Virus record (IMG/VR): IMGVR_UViG_3300047552_000229
Span: 1-64,000 of that record
Strand: one strand, 5' to 3'
Source: a virus
Length of the DNA stretch: 64,000 nt
Position numbers and translations under genes: made by a program. Of the stretch, positions 39,494 through 49,100 are shown in pieces (within the stretch, counting starts at the first letter, position 1; every line of letters begins with the position of its first letter). The notes under the pieces are model-generated. The model was not told the DNA's origin and did not search any database. It saw nothing but the letters and a program-made list of their open reading frames with translations.

Positions 39494-40125
39494 TGGCGAC
39501 ACTTACCAGAGCATACAACTCGTTCAACTACGGCCTCCTGCGGGGACGGTTCAACGTCACTAGCGACACGTACAAGCTCGCGCTGCTCTCGGCTTCTTAC
39601 GAGCCTGTCACTATTGCTTCGGTCCGCAACTCCCTGTTTGCATACAACCTGAACGATGTTGTGTACAACGCTACGTACGGTAAGTATTACACCGTGGTTC
39701 AAGCCGGTACTACTTCCTCCGGAACTCCTACCTTCACAGGCACCTTGAACGAGTTGATTACTGACGGCAGCGTTATCTGGCGCTGCGACGGCCCTACACC
39801 TCCGTCCGACCATGACGCATGGGCTGATGTTTCTGCGTACGAGGTGACTGATGTCACCTACCCAGTAGGCGGTGTGGCACTGGTATCCCCCGCTGCGTCG
39901 ATTCTGTATGGGCAAGGCGTACTGACTGCTACCGACATAGACGTAGCCGTTCAAGCTGTTACTGCCAAGTATGTAGTGATATACAAAGACGCAACTGTGG
40001 ATAGCGTGGTCAAGCCGTTGATCTGCTACTTTGCGATAAATGACACCGGAGCCACAAGCACTGTGAATTCCGGCTTCTTCCGGTTCCGCTTCGGTCCGGA
40101 AGGCATCCTGCATCTGGGGGTCTGA
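39493..40125 (+). CDS. tail structural protein, 210 aa
   Basis: TAATG start. Entry FNYGLLRGRFNVTSDTYKLA, then LLSASYEPVTIASVRNSLFA, with YEVTDVTYPVGGVALVSPAA, follows a common pattern of small phage structural proteins (DTYKLALLxxSYxP...YEV...YxxGGxAL). Beta-rich. Its C-terminal FFRFRFGPEGILHLGV ends a beta domain. Likely part of the tail tip. Confidence 0.65.
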   Translation: MATLTRAYNSFNYGLLRGRFNVTSDTYKLALLSASYEPVTIASVRNSLFAYNLNDVVYNATYGKYYTVVQAGTTSSGTPTFTGTLNELITDGSVIWRCDGPTPPSDHDAWADVSAYEVTDVTYPVGGVALVSPAASILYGQGVLTATDIDVAVQAVTAKYVVIYKDATVDSVVKPLICYFAINDTGATSTVNSGFFRFRFGPEGILHLGV

Positions 40126-40811
40126 TGCCTAAGCTTACTTGGGGTACAGCCGTAGCAGACAAGAACGCCAACCTAACGTCTTCCAACGGTGGGCTGACGC
40201 TTACCGCCGCTGCTTCTGCTAACCTCTCAGCCCGGATGATCAACGTAACATCCGTGGCTAGTCAGTACCTGTATCGCACTGCCGGTGCACCTAGATGGGT
40301 GGAGTGGGCCGTGACTTCAGCCGCTACCAGTGCTACGTCGCCTACTCTGTGTGCAGGATCGGGCACATTCGGTACAGGTACCGTACAAGCACAGCAGGCC
40401 AGTACCATAAGTATCCGCCCCTCCGGCGCAGCGTGGCAGGCGTACCTCGGTACCGGCGCCTCTGGGAGTACGTTCGGCACGTTTGCAGTAAGCACGTTGC
40501 ATCGCATAGGACTGGTTGTGGACTTCAACAACCTGAAAGCCAAGTTCTATGTCAACGGTACGCCCGGCGCTGAGATAACCATTACGTCCGCACAGCTTAC
40601 CGCGATGACTTTAACCATGTCATGCCTGATTAGCGGCGAGATCAACACCATCAACGTGGGCTACGATTCCGCAGGGGTATACACACCCGCTACACATCTG
40701 AGCGCGTACTTGACCGATTACCCGAACGCAATACCTTGGCAGGACGATTTGTTCCGGCCTACTATAACACCAGTAATTTCACCGCGCCCTCTGGCGCACA
40801 TTAGACTGTAA
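40125..40811 (+). CDS. concanavalin-like lectin-fold structural protein, 228 aa
   Basis: Start at the last base of the preceding stop. The strand pattern and phrases such as STISIRPSGAAWQAYLGTGA and HRIGLVVDFNNLKAKFYVNG (xxGLVVDxxxxxxxFYVNG) are typical of concanavalin-A/LamG-like sandwich domains of phage fibres, often sugar-binding. A helical tail and SPRPLAHIRL close the protein. Confidence 0.65.
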   Translation: MPKLTWGTAVADKNANLTSSNGGLTLTAAASANLSARMINVTSVASQYLYRTAGAPRWVEWAVTSAATSATSPTLCAGSGTFGTGTVQAQQASTISIRPSGAAWQAYLGTGASGSTFGTFAVSTLHRIGLVVDFNNLKAKFYVNGTPGAEITITSAQLTAMTLTMSCLISGEINTINVGYDSAGVYTPATHLSAYLTDYPNAIPWQDDLFRPTITPVISPRPLAHIRL

Positions 40812-40822
40812 GGAGATACATC

Positions 40823-41311
40823 ATGGCAGGCGTTATTGGCATAGCAACACCCGGAGCCGCGTCTGGCGGCGCGGCAGAAGTAGCGGTTGCAGCCGCTACC
40901 ACCAAGACCGTTCTTCAGCTTCAAGCTGTAACCCACCGCCTTAAGGTGCTTGGTTGGGGTATTTACTTCGACAGCACCAACACCGCGTACGAACCGGTTC
41001 TGGTGAAGCTCATTCGTCAGACTAGCGCGGGCACTATGTCTACCGGCGCAGCGTACTCGATTACTGACTCTAGTACGCCAGTAGCCGCTGCGACTTCGTT
41101 CAACGCTACCGCTGAACCGACTCCCACTGCGAGCTATTCTGTTATGGACGTGGTTGAAGTGCACCCACAGCAGGGCTACGAGGTGAAGTATCCGATGGGT
41201 CAGGAAATCATCGTCAACCCCGGCGCTTCGGAAAACCGTATCGGCATCGTGTGTACGACTGCCACAGGTGTAGCTGTTAACTGTACCGCGAAGATCATCT
41301 TCGAGGAGTAA
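40823..41311 (+). CDS. structural protein, 162 aa
   Basis: AAGGAGATACATC precedes the ATG. Begins MAGVIGIATPGAASGGAAEV, followed by ATTKTVLQLQAVTHRLKVLG and central VLVKLIRQTSAGTMSTGAAY. All-beta, of a type frequent in phage virions (small trimeric cement-like proteins). The style resembles the product at 31658-32041. Ends VAVNCTAKIIFEE. Confidence 0.65.
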   Translation: MAGVIGIATPGAASGGAAEVAVAAATTKTVLQLQAVTHRLKVLGWGIYFDSTNTAYEPVLVKLIRQTSAGTMSTGAAYSITDSSTPVAAATSFNATAEPTPTASYSVMDVVEVHPQQGYEVKYPMGQEIIVNPGASENRIGIVCTTATGVAVNCTAKIIFEE

Positions 41312-41317
41312 TAGCTC

Positions 41318-42466
41318 GTGAGCGTTCACGGCCCGCTAAGTAGACGAGTAGGATCGTGGTCTGCCTCGCTTGAGGTAGTCCCGATCATATACACCGACGT
41401 AACGTCGGCGGCTATTGTCGCCAACGGGTCGGCTATCTCTATCAATCAGACTCTTACAGCCAACCTAGTGCATGGTGGCTCGTATGGTCTGTCGTCCTAC
41501 GGCACGGTCCAAGAACCAAACGGCGTTGATGTAGAGCTACCCAAGCTAGCCCTTGCTGCGTTCACAGGACCGCAGGCTCGCCCAACACTCCCTGCATTAA
41601 CTCTCGAAGCTACCGGTACAGTACCTAGCATCGGACGGGTAGCTGCCGACCTCCCTGCGCTGTCGCTTGTAGCTACAGGTCGGGTAGGCAGCGTATCCGC
41701 CGCGCAGATCATACTGCCGGATGCTTTCGTTATCCGTGCGTTCTCTGGTGCACAGTTCCGTGGTCTGCTCCGTGACAGGTATTCTGTATCTTCGAACGGT
41801 CTGGTAGGTCAGGTAGGTGGCGCACAGCTTCTGCATCGCGGGTTCTATGTAATCAACGCGTCTGGCTCTACAGGCGGTGTGGCTACTGCGATACTCACAC
41901 TGCCTGCTCTAAGCATGGTGCCGAGTGCATCGGCCAACCTGACCATTGAACCGCTGTGGGCCTACGCAACTGGCTACGCTTCATCGGCTACCTACGAAGC
42001 CTACGCAGTCAACCTAGCCAACGGTGCTGTTACGCGCTACACGAACTTCCCGTTCCACAACATCGTGCGCCTGAAGGATCGTCACTTCCTTGTGTCGGAT
42101 ACTGGCATGTTCGAGTTGTCTGGCTCTGTAGACAAGGTGGACAACAACACCCAGTACAACATCGAGTCTACTGTTAAGTTCTTCGCGGTGGATATTGGGT
42201 CGGTCCTGCGCAAGCGCGTGTGGCTCGCCTACTTCTCCGGACGCATCGAGAACGGTGCGTACATCACGGTGCAGGCCGATGAAGGAACTGAATATACTTA
42301 CTCCATGCCTACTCTCGACCCATACGTGTCGATGGTGCATCGGGTACCAATTGGCAAGGGGATCAACGGGATGTACTATACGTTTACCTTCCAGAACATG
42401 AACAGCGGTAAAATGGAGCTTGATCGACTTGAAGTGATCACCGACATTACGACTAGGGGTATCTGA
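41318..42466 (+). CDS. repeat-containing structural protein, 382 aa
   Basis: GTG start 5 nt after the previous stop. The middle contains four repeats of about 35 residues built on LPxLxLxAxGxxG (LPALTLEATGTVPSIGRVAA; LPALSLVATGRVGSVSAAQI). The C-terminal 150 residues form a separate beta domain (WAYATGYASSATYEAYAVNL and LEVITDITTRGI). No catalytic signature. The repeats suggest a stacked spacer or fibre shaft. Confidence 0.65.
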   Translation: MSVHGPLSRRVGSWSASLEVVPIIYTDVTSAAIVANGSAISINQTLTANLVHGGSYGLSSYGTVQEPNGVDVELPKLALAAFTGPQARPTLPALTLEATGTVPSIGRVAADLPALSLVATGRVGSVSAAQIILPDAFVIRAFSGAQFRGLLRDRYSVSSNGLVGQVGGAQLLHRGFYVINASGSTGGVATAILTLPALSMVPSASANLTIEPLWAYATGYASSATYEAYAVNLANGAVTRYTNFPFHNIVRLKDRHFLVSDTGMFELSGSVDKVDNNTQYNIESTVKFFAVDIGSVLRKRVWLAYFSGRIENGAYITVQADEGTEYTYSMPTLDPYVSMVHRVPIGKGINGMYYTFTFQNMNSGKMELDRLEVITDITTRGI

Positions 42467-44370
42467 TGGCTGATATTGATGCAATTATTAATGGGGCACA
42501 GACCAGAGCTAGCGAGACAGTAGCAAGCGCTGATGCTGTTCTGATGGGTGCTATCTCGGCCCTTGGCGATCCCCCGACTCTTACTATCAGCGACTTCCCG
42601 CTAAGCGGTATCAACTCATCTGGTATGGGCGGGCTAGCAGCCCCTGACTTCGATGGTCAGCCGTACCAAGAGCCTCCGTTCAATGTACTAGAGCCTGTGA
42701 TGCAGGACGTGCCGTTGATCACCTTCGGTACCTCCCCTGTCCTCAACGCTACCAAGGAAGTGTTCATCTCTCCGGTCAAGCCTACAGAGATGGCTGCGTT
42801 CACTGGCGTGATGCCTACGGTTGAGGATGTAGTCATCCCGCCACCGCCTGCCGGGCTTGATGCTTTCAACGTCACACCCCCTACGATCAATGACGTTGTA
42901 CTGCCCCCGGCACCTACTGCGGTAATTCCCGACTTTACCGCAGTAGCACCTACGGTAAATCTGGCACAGCCCGGTGACTTCGCAGAAACGTACCGTCAGG
43001 ACTATGCGGCAATTAACCCAGTAATGCGAGAAGCCGTACGGCAATCAGCGGAAGATTATCTGCGGTTCATCAACCCAGAGTTCTTCAACGCGATGGCTCA
43101 GCTTGAGGCCAAGTACAACGAATTCCTTCAAGGCGGTACTGCGCTTCCTCCCGCTGTTGAGCAGGCCATCTATGACCGTGCCCGCGACAAGACCAACGAG
43201 GAATACATTAAGAATGTAGATGTAATCTATTCCGAAGGTGCCAAGCGGGGTTTCACAATCCCGTCTGGGGCGATGATGTCGTCCGTGCTTCAGGCTCGTC
43301 AGGGCGTGTCGGACAACAACACCCGTGTCGCCTTCGAGATCGCTATTAAGCAGGCGGAGCTTGAGCAACAGAATATGCAGTGGGCTATGACTCAATCCCA
43401 GAACCTCCGTCAACTGGCGGTGGGGGCTGTCATGCAGTGGGCAGGCCACTGTGTAACTCTCAACGGCCACTCCCTTGAGTACGCTCGTGACATCCTGCAA
43501 GCTATGGTGGCTGTGTACGACACTATGGTTAAGATCGTATCTGCACAGATCGAGGTCTACAAGGCAGAGGCTTCTGTCTATGGTGCTCGCGTGCAGGCCG
43601 CGCTTGCCATCTACGAAGTCTACAAGGCTGAACTCGAAGGTATCAAGACGCAGGTAGAGGTCGATGGCGCTCGCGTGCAGGCCTACACCGCACAGGTACA
43701 AGCGTATGGTGCTCTAGCCAACGCATACAAGGCGATCCTTGATGGCGTGGCTACCAAGGCAGAGATTCAGAAGCTGAAGGTGGATATGTTCGGTACGGAA
43801 GTGCAGGCGTACTCCGCACTTGTCGGTGCCAAGACCGCTGAATGGCAGGGGTACTCTGCTCAGATCAACGGCGAGGTTGCCAAGATCGGCGCATATAAAG
43901 CACAGGTTGATGCGTACAGCGCAGAAGTTGATGCGTACAAGGCACAGATTCAAGCACAGGCTTCGGGTATCGACGGCATCACCTCTGCGAACAACGGCAA
44001 GGCTCAGGTGTATAGCGCAGCGATACAGGCGTACCGTGCACGCGTCGAAGCTGCTTCGGCAGAGGCTCAGGCCTACGTCAGCCAGTTCAACGCAAAGATC
44101 GCTGCTTATGTGGCAGAGGTCAACGCAGCCGCAGAGAACGCTCGCGTACAGGCACAGACCTCTGCTACTGAAGCACAGGTTGGCGTGGCTGCTTATCAGG
44201 CTCAGATACAGGCGGTTGTCGCAGGCGCCCAGATGAGTTCTGCACATAGCAGAGGTGTGGCCGAGATCATGGTCAGTGCTGGAAATGCGTACGCGGGTAT
44301 GGCACAATCTGCTATGGCCGGTGTTGGTACACTGGCATCCGAGAATAAGTTCTACGAGCCTACGGCTTAA
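42466..44370 (+). CDS. long coiled-coil tail protein, 634 aa
   Basis: TATGATG junction. N-terminal 170 residues are extended and proline-rich (VVIPPPPAGLDAFNVTPPTI, PPAPTAVIPDF). Residues 190-610 are almost continuous alpha-helix with repeats of the AYKAQVDAYSAEVDAYKAQI kind (A-Y-x-A-x-V in regular register). This predicts a long rod, perhaps a trimer, such as an ejection conduit or needle. Last of the genes before the internal virion proteins. Confidence 0.7.
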   Translation: MADIDAIINGAQTRASETVASADAVLMGAISALGDPPTLTISDFPLSGINSSGMGGLAAPDFDGQPYQEPPFNVLEPVMQDVPLITFGTSPVLNATKEVFISPVKPTEMAAFTGVMPTVEDVVIPPPPAGLDAFNVTPPTINDVVLPPAPTAVIPDFTAVAPTVNLAQPGDFAETYRQDYAAINPVMREAVRQSAEDYLRFINPEFFNAMAQLEAKYNEFLQGGTALPPAVEQAIYDRARDKTNEEYIKNVDVIYSEGAKRGFTIPSGAMMSSVLQARQGVSDNNTRVAFEIAIKQAELEQQNMQWAMTQSQNLRQLAVGAVMQWAGHCVTLNGHSLEYARDILQAMVAVYDTMVKIVSAQIEVYKAEASVYGARVQAALAIYEVYKAELEGIKTQVEVDGARVQAYTAQVQAYGALANAYKAILDGVATKAEIQKLKVDMFGTEVQAYSALVGAKTAEWQGYSAQINGEVAKIGAYKAQVDAYSAEVDAYKAQIQAQASGIDGITSANNGKAQVYSAAIQAYRARVEAASAEAQAYVSQFNAKIAAYVAEVNAAAENARVQAQTSATEAQVGVAAYQAQIQAVVAGAQMSSAHSRGVAEIMVSAGNAYAGMAQSAMAGVGTLASENKFYEPTA

Positions 44371-44380
44371 GGAGTAAGAA

Positions 44381-46120
44381 ATGGCTATTTCCCCGTTGTC
44401 CGATCTTGCGTTTGATCCACGTAGCAACGCGCATGTGGGTGCCGCCCAGAGAGAAGCCGAACTGAATAATATTCTTAAGTCGAGCATCAACCCCAACCCC
44501 GCAGAGGCGGAGATTCTCGCGCAAGCAAAGCCGAGCGGCGGATACTGGGATAGCCCCGGCCCCCAATCAGCCACACGTGCCACTACTGCTAGTCAGGGTA
44601 GAGCGCCCTTGCGTAGTATTACTGCTCGCGCAGGGGATGCAGCTAAAGACTATCTCGCCCCCAAGGGTAGGGTGGGTAAGGCTGCACTTGGCGCTGCCAA
44701 GTGGGGCGGCAAGGGTCTGGCTAAGGTAATCCCCGGCGTAGGTGTGGCCTACGAAGGCACCGCAGCTTTGGGCGACCTGATGGATGGACAGTTCCTGAAC
44801 AAGCTCGACAAGAGCGGCAACATCGACAGGGGTTTCTTGCACCATGCAGCAGGCGCGGTAGCCAACGCATTCGGACCAGTAGGTACTGCCGTGGATATGG
44901 CATCCTCTACTGATGCAGCGGCTAAGCACTTGCTCAACGCAGAAGACCGTGCGGCCTTCGACGCGCAGGAAGCGGCCCGCGTGTCTGCTCAGTCTGCTCC
45001 GGGCGTATCCCCGGAAGAAGAGGCTGACATGCAGCAACGTCCGCAGGGTAACGGCGCACAGCCTGCGCAAGGGGTTGCTCCTGCACCCCGTACGCAGTAC
45101 GACGTTATCCAAGAGATGCTTGATGACGCGATGCTGTACAAGGGTGCTACCGACACGGAGCCTGCATGGCGTAAAGAACTAGTGAAGCAGGCAACTGACC
45201 CCAACGAGAAGTACACCCCTTACGCAATCCCGGACGAGAACGCCGGGATTCGTGAGAACATGCGCGAACGGTACATGAACTGGGCCAACTCTCGCCATCC
45301 TCGTAGCATCTTGGTAGGTGAGAAGCTGTCGCAAGGTCTGAAGGAACTGACCGATGCACGGAACCAACAGCACAACATCATGGCAGGGGATGTGCAGAAC
45401 ATCCGTGGGCAGCACGGCTATGATAAACAGCGTCTGCTTGAGCTTCATAACCAAGAGCAGGATGCTGATATCAGCCGCGAGCAGAACCGTATGCAGGGTC
45501 AGGCAAACCTCATCGGGCGTGCGTCTACTCTTGCGGGCGTCATGCGCGATACGCAGAAGGCGCTCTGGGATCGTAAGAGCAGCAACCGTGACCGCGCCAT
45601 GAAGCTTTTCGAAGCTCTGGGTGGCGAGGATAAGTCCGTGGGCGCGAAGATGCTCGCAGAGTTCGACCTTAAGAACTCTCAATTGAAGGACGAGAACGGT
45701 AACGTGATCGACGCCGCAGACTTGCCGCCGGGACAGTATGAAGCACTGATATCTCAGCACATCGATGCTATGAAGAACGTAGAAGGTCAGCGTAACGCGC
45801 TTCCCTTCTGGAGTTCTACGCCTGTGTCCCCTCTGGATGCAGACATCAGAAAAACTACTGCGTATCCGGGGTTCCTCCCGTCTATCGGAGGGGGCATGAG
45901 TCCATACACTGCCGCCAAGACTTCTCTCAAGGGATTGGTGGGCGGTAATACAGATATGGCTGTAGGTCGGGGTGGAGTATTGTTCCCGATAGGAGAAGCA
46001 TCGGATGTATCTCGTCAGCGTTTGGCAGAAGAAGCTGCATTGGCTCTGAAATCAGGTAAACTATCTGCTGAAGAAGCAAGAGCAATGGAACTTCAACTTA
46101 ACCAAGCGCTAGGAAGATAA
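44381..46120 (+). CDS. internal virion protein, 579 aa
   Basis: AAGGAGTAAGAA precedes the ATG. Helical, with an alanine/glycine-rich amphipathic stretch at residues 90-150 (GGKGLAKVIPGVGVAYEGTA) that could insert in membranes, and a long charged helical part in the second half (ENMRERYMNWANSRHP, QHGYDKQRLLELHNQEQDAD). Directly followed (ATGA) by the giant ejection protein. It is probably one of the DNA-ejection proteins that build the conduit across the cell envelope. Confidence 0.7.
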   Translation: MAISPLSDLAFDPRSNAHVGAAQREAELNNILKSSINPNPAEAEILAQAKPSGGYWDSPGPQSATRATTASQGRAPLRSITARAGDAAKDYLAPKGRVGKAALGAAKWGGKGLAKVIPGVGVAYEGTAALGDLMDGQFLNKLDKSGNIDRGFLHHAAGAVANAFGPVGTAVDMASSTDAAAKHLLNAEDRAAFDAQEAARVSAQSAPGVSPEEEADMQQRPQGNGAQPAQGVAPAPRTQYDVIQEMLDDAMLYKGATDTEPAWRKELVKQATDPNEKYTPYAIPDENAGIRENMRERYMNWANSRHPRSILVGEKLSQGLKELTDARNQQHNIMAGDVQNIRGQHGYDKQRLLELHNQEQDADISREQNRMQGQANLIGRASTLAGVMRDTQKALWDRKSSNRDRAMKLFEALGGEDKSVGAKMLAEFDLKNSQLKDENGNVIDAADLPPGQYEALISQHIDAMKNVEGQRNALPFWSSTPVSPLDADIRKTTAYPGFLPSIGGGMSPYTAAKTSLKGLVGGNTDMAVGRGGVLFPIGEASDVSRQRLAEEAALALKSGKLSAEEARAMELQLNQALGR

Positions 46121-49100
46121 TGAGCCTGCTTTCCGATTTCGCCCCCGGACCGTCGTTACTACGAAGCTTCACCCCCGAAACCGACACATCCGTAGCTGCT
46201 GACTTAGTAAAACAGACCGTAAACCCCCATGAGAATTATTTCTCGCAAGGGCTACGGTCTGCCTTTATGGGTCAAGGTGCAGGCGATCTGTTCCAAGAAG
46301 CTCTTGATGCCGAAAGCAAAGGTGATCGCGTCGGTGCGATGATCCTTAAGCATCGGGCGGAACAACTTCAGCAAGAAGCTAACCTCGAAAGAGGTGCGGT
46401 TCCTACTTGGGAACAAGCAAGCAACCTGACACAAGGCCTTCGCCCACTCACCCAGTACGCTATGTCAGGTATGGGTCAGGGTGCGGGTTCTATGCTTCCT
46501 TCTATCGCAGCCGCTGCGATTACTCCATTCGGGCCTCTAGCAAAGACCGTAGCAGCAGCAATCCCTGCCTATGGCATGAATCGCGGCGAGCAGGTAGGCA
46601 AGCAATACGCAGACCCTGAGCAAGCTATACTGCCTGTTGACGTACGTCAGAGCAACGCTTCCAAGTATGCAGCCACGGCCTCTGTACCTGACGCAATCGT
46701 ACCGGGAGCTATCGGTGCGCGTATGTTCGGCAAGAAGGTAGGCGGAGCACTAGACTCTGCCGCAGGTACTATGGGTTGGGAAGGTGCTACAGAAGCTATC
46801 CAGAACCGCATGAGCGACTACGCTCAGAAGCAACTGAACCCTGAGCATCAGTACGATAGCGCAGAGGATATGGAAAACTTCCGCCAAGGTGTGCTTGGTG
46901 GTGCCTTCGGTCACGCGCTTACCCTGCCCGGTCAGGCAATAGGTGCCGCAGGGGAGGCTTCCCTTACAGCAGGCAAGGACCTGTTCGGCAAAATTCAGGA
47001 GAGCAACGCTGTCAAATCTCTGGCTGACTCCTACGCCAAGAACGGCATCGTAGGTGTAGCCACCGACGCACTTGGTAGCGCCGCTGATAACATTGGCGTT
47101 TTTGCAGCCAATGTGCGGGCGATGCACAACGTGGCTAAGGTCTACGGATGGACTCCGATCATCAAGGATCAGATCGATGAGTTGTCCGGCCAGAACAAGT
47201 TTATCAATAGACTGGTCGCATCCTTCGGTACGTTAGGGGCTACTACCAACAAGGTGTTGTTTGGCAAGGATGGGTCAGCACAGACGCTGATGAGCAACCT
47301 TGCCAAGACTCCTGAGCGTATGCAAGGTCTTATCGCCGGTATGAATACCGCGCAGAAAGACGCGGCTGCTATTGAAGCAGCGCAATACGTACTTGGTAAG
47401 TTCCCTCCGCACTCCGACGCGAACAAGGCCGCACAGGCTGTGATGGAGCAGAAGAATCCGAGCAAGGAAGACTTGCAGGTAGTGCTTGCTGCTCATGCCA
47501 TCTACAAGACGGGCGTCGAAGACCTCGACTCTAGCAAGGCGTTCGATGATGCAGCCAACGCTGCTGAACTCCGCGCTAAAGACCCCGTCACTGCTCGCGC
47601 TGAGCTTGCTAACCGTATGCGTGACGCGATTAACAGCGCCATACACATCAACGATTCTATAGAAGGCAGCAAAGACGTTTCGGACAAGCTGATCGACCTC
47701 AGCAACATTCAAGACGATCAAGAACTGACCGGGCAGTATATGACTGCCAAAGAACTGGTACGAGGTGTAGAAGGAAGGGCCAAGGCAGGCTCTGAACTGG
47801 AAGCACTTAAAGGGCACATCAACAAGATCAACGAAGCTCGTAAGAACGCAGGCATAACGGAAGCGTTCTCCAAACTGACTGGCGCTAACATCAAAGGTGG
47901 GTTGGAAGGTGACGACCTTGCCGTTGCAGTGTACGAAGCTCTGTCCAAGAACGCGGATAAGACCGGCCTGTCCGAAGAGCAAATCAACGATGCGGTCAAG
48001 ACCATCGTAGGATACTACAACGGTAACAACGCGGCTTTGTTGGCTAAGGCAGGGAATGAGAAGGGGGGTGTGCTCTCTTCTATGTCTGACTTCGAGCGCA
48101 GTGTTAACTATCTGACTGGTGGCAAAAAGAAATACACCTCTGAGATTTACAAAGCTGTGTTTAAGAAGGTAGCGGGGGGTAATCCTACAGCCGTTCGCTT
48201 GTCCGACGCTGTTTTGAACGTACTTGGAGAGCGTGGGAATATAGAAGGACAAACAAAGAAGGGCGATACGGAACATCAGAAGGTGCTTACTGACGCAATA
48301 GAAGCAACCCGATTGATGTATGCTCCGCAGCATACCTCTGCCTTCGAATCGCCTATGCAGACGGCTGTTAAGAAACGCGAACAGCAACGTGTGTACGAGG
48401 AAATGGTCCAGAAGATATCGAACCATACAGGCACTAAGCCTGACATCGTTCGCACAGCCCTCTTGCTGCGGGCCAATCCGATGCACCACCAAGCAAAGAT
48501 CAAAGCCGGTCTGCTCAACCCCGCTGCTAACGTAGAAGGTAACTCTACTGATTCGTCTGTAACCGTGGCGATGATGAAGGACGTTCTACCACGAGAGGCA
48601 GATGACGAGGGCTACGGTGGGCAAGACGGAACTTTGAACTTGGTAGGTCAGGACGAAGCAGGTCTGTCTTATGATGCAGAAGCTACTCCTTACGAGTCCA
48701 AGCCGTTGTCGCCAGTAAACACCGAACAGTTTCGTAATCCGGGCGGTGAGTTTATCGCTGAGTTGAAGAAACTGCGCGCCATGTTGGAAGGCTCGCACAA
48801 CATCTCTACCGTTACGATGAACGACTGGGCGTCTTCCAAGCTGCCTTGGGGCGAGCGCGGAAATATCCATAGCCGCAACCGTATGCTGCAAGATCACATG
48901 GACAACATCCTAGCGGATGACGCCAAGCGCCTCTCCGAGTTGACCACTCGCTACGGTGACTTGAAAGTATCCATCGCTACCCTACAGCTTAAGATGCAGG
49001 AAGCGTGGGAGATGTATGACGAGGCCAACGCCGAGAACAAGATTCTTGATTCCGACGTATGGAAAGACTACTTCTCCGCTCGTGAGCGCCATCGTACATA

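Noticed and set aside
47275-48492. 405-codon minus-strand frame inside the giant virion gene
   Set aside because: Antisense shadow without ribosome site or operon context.
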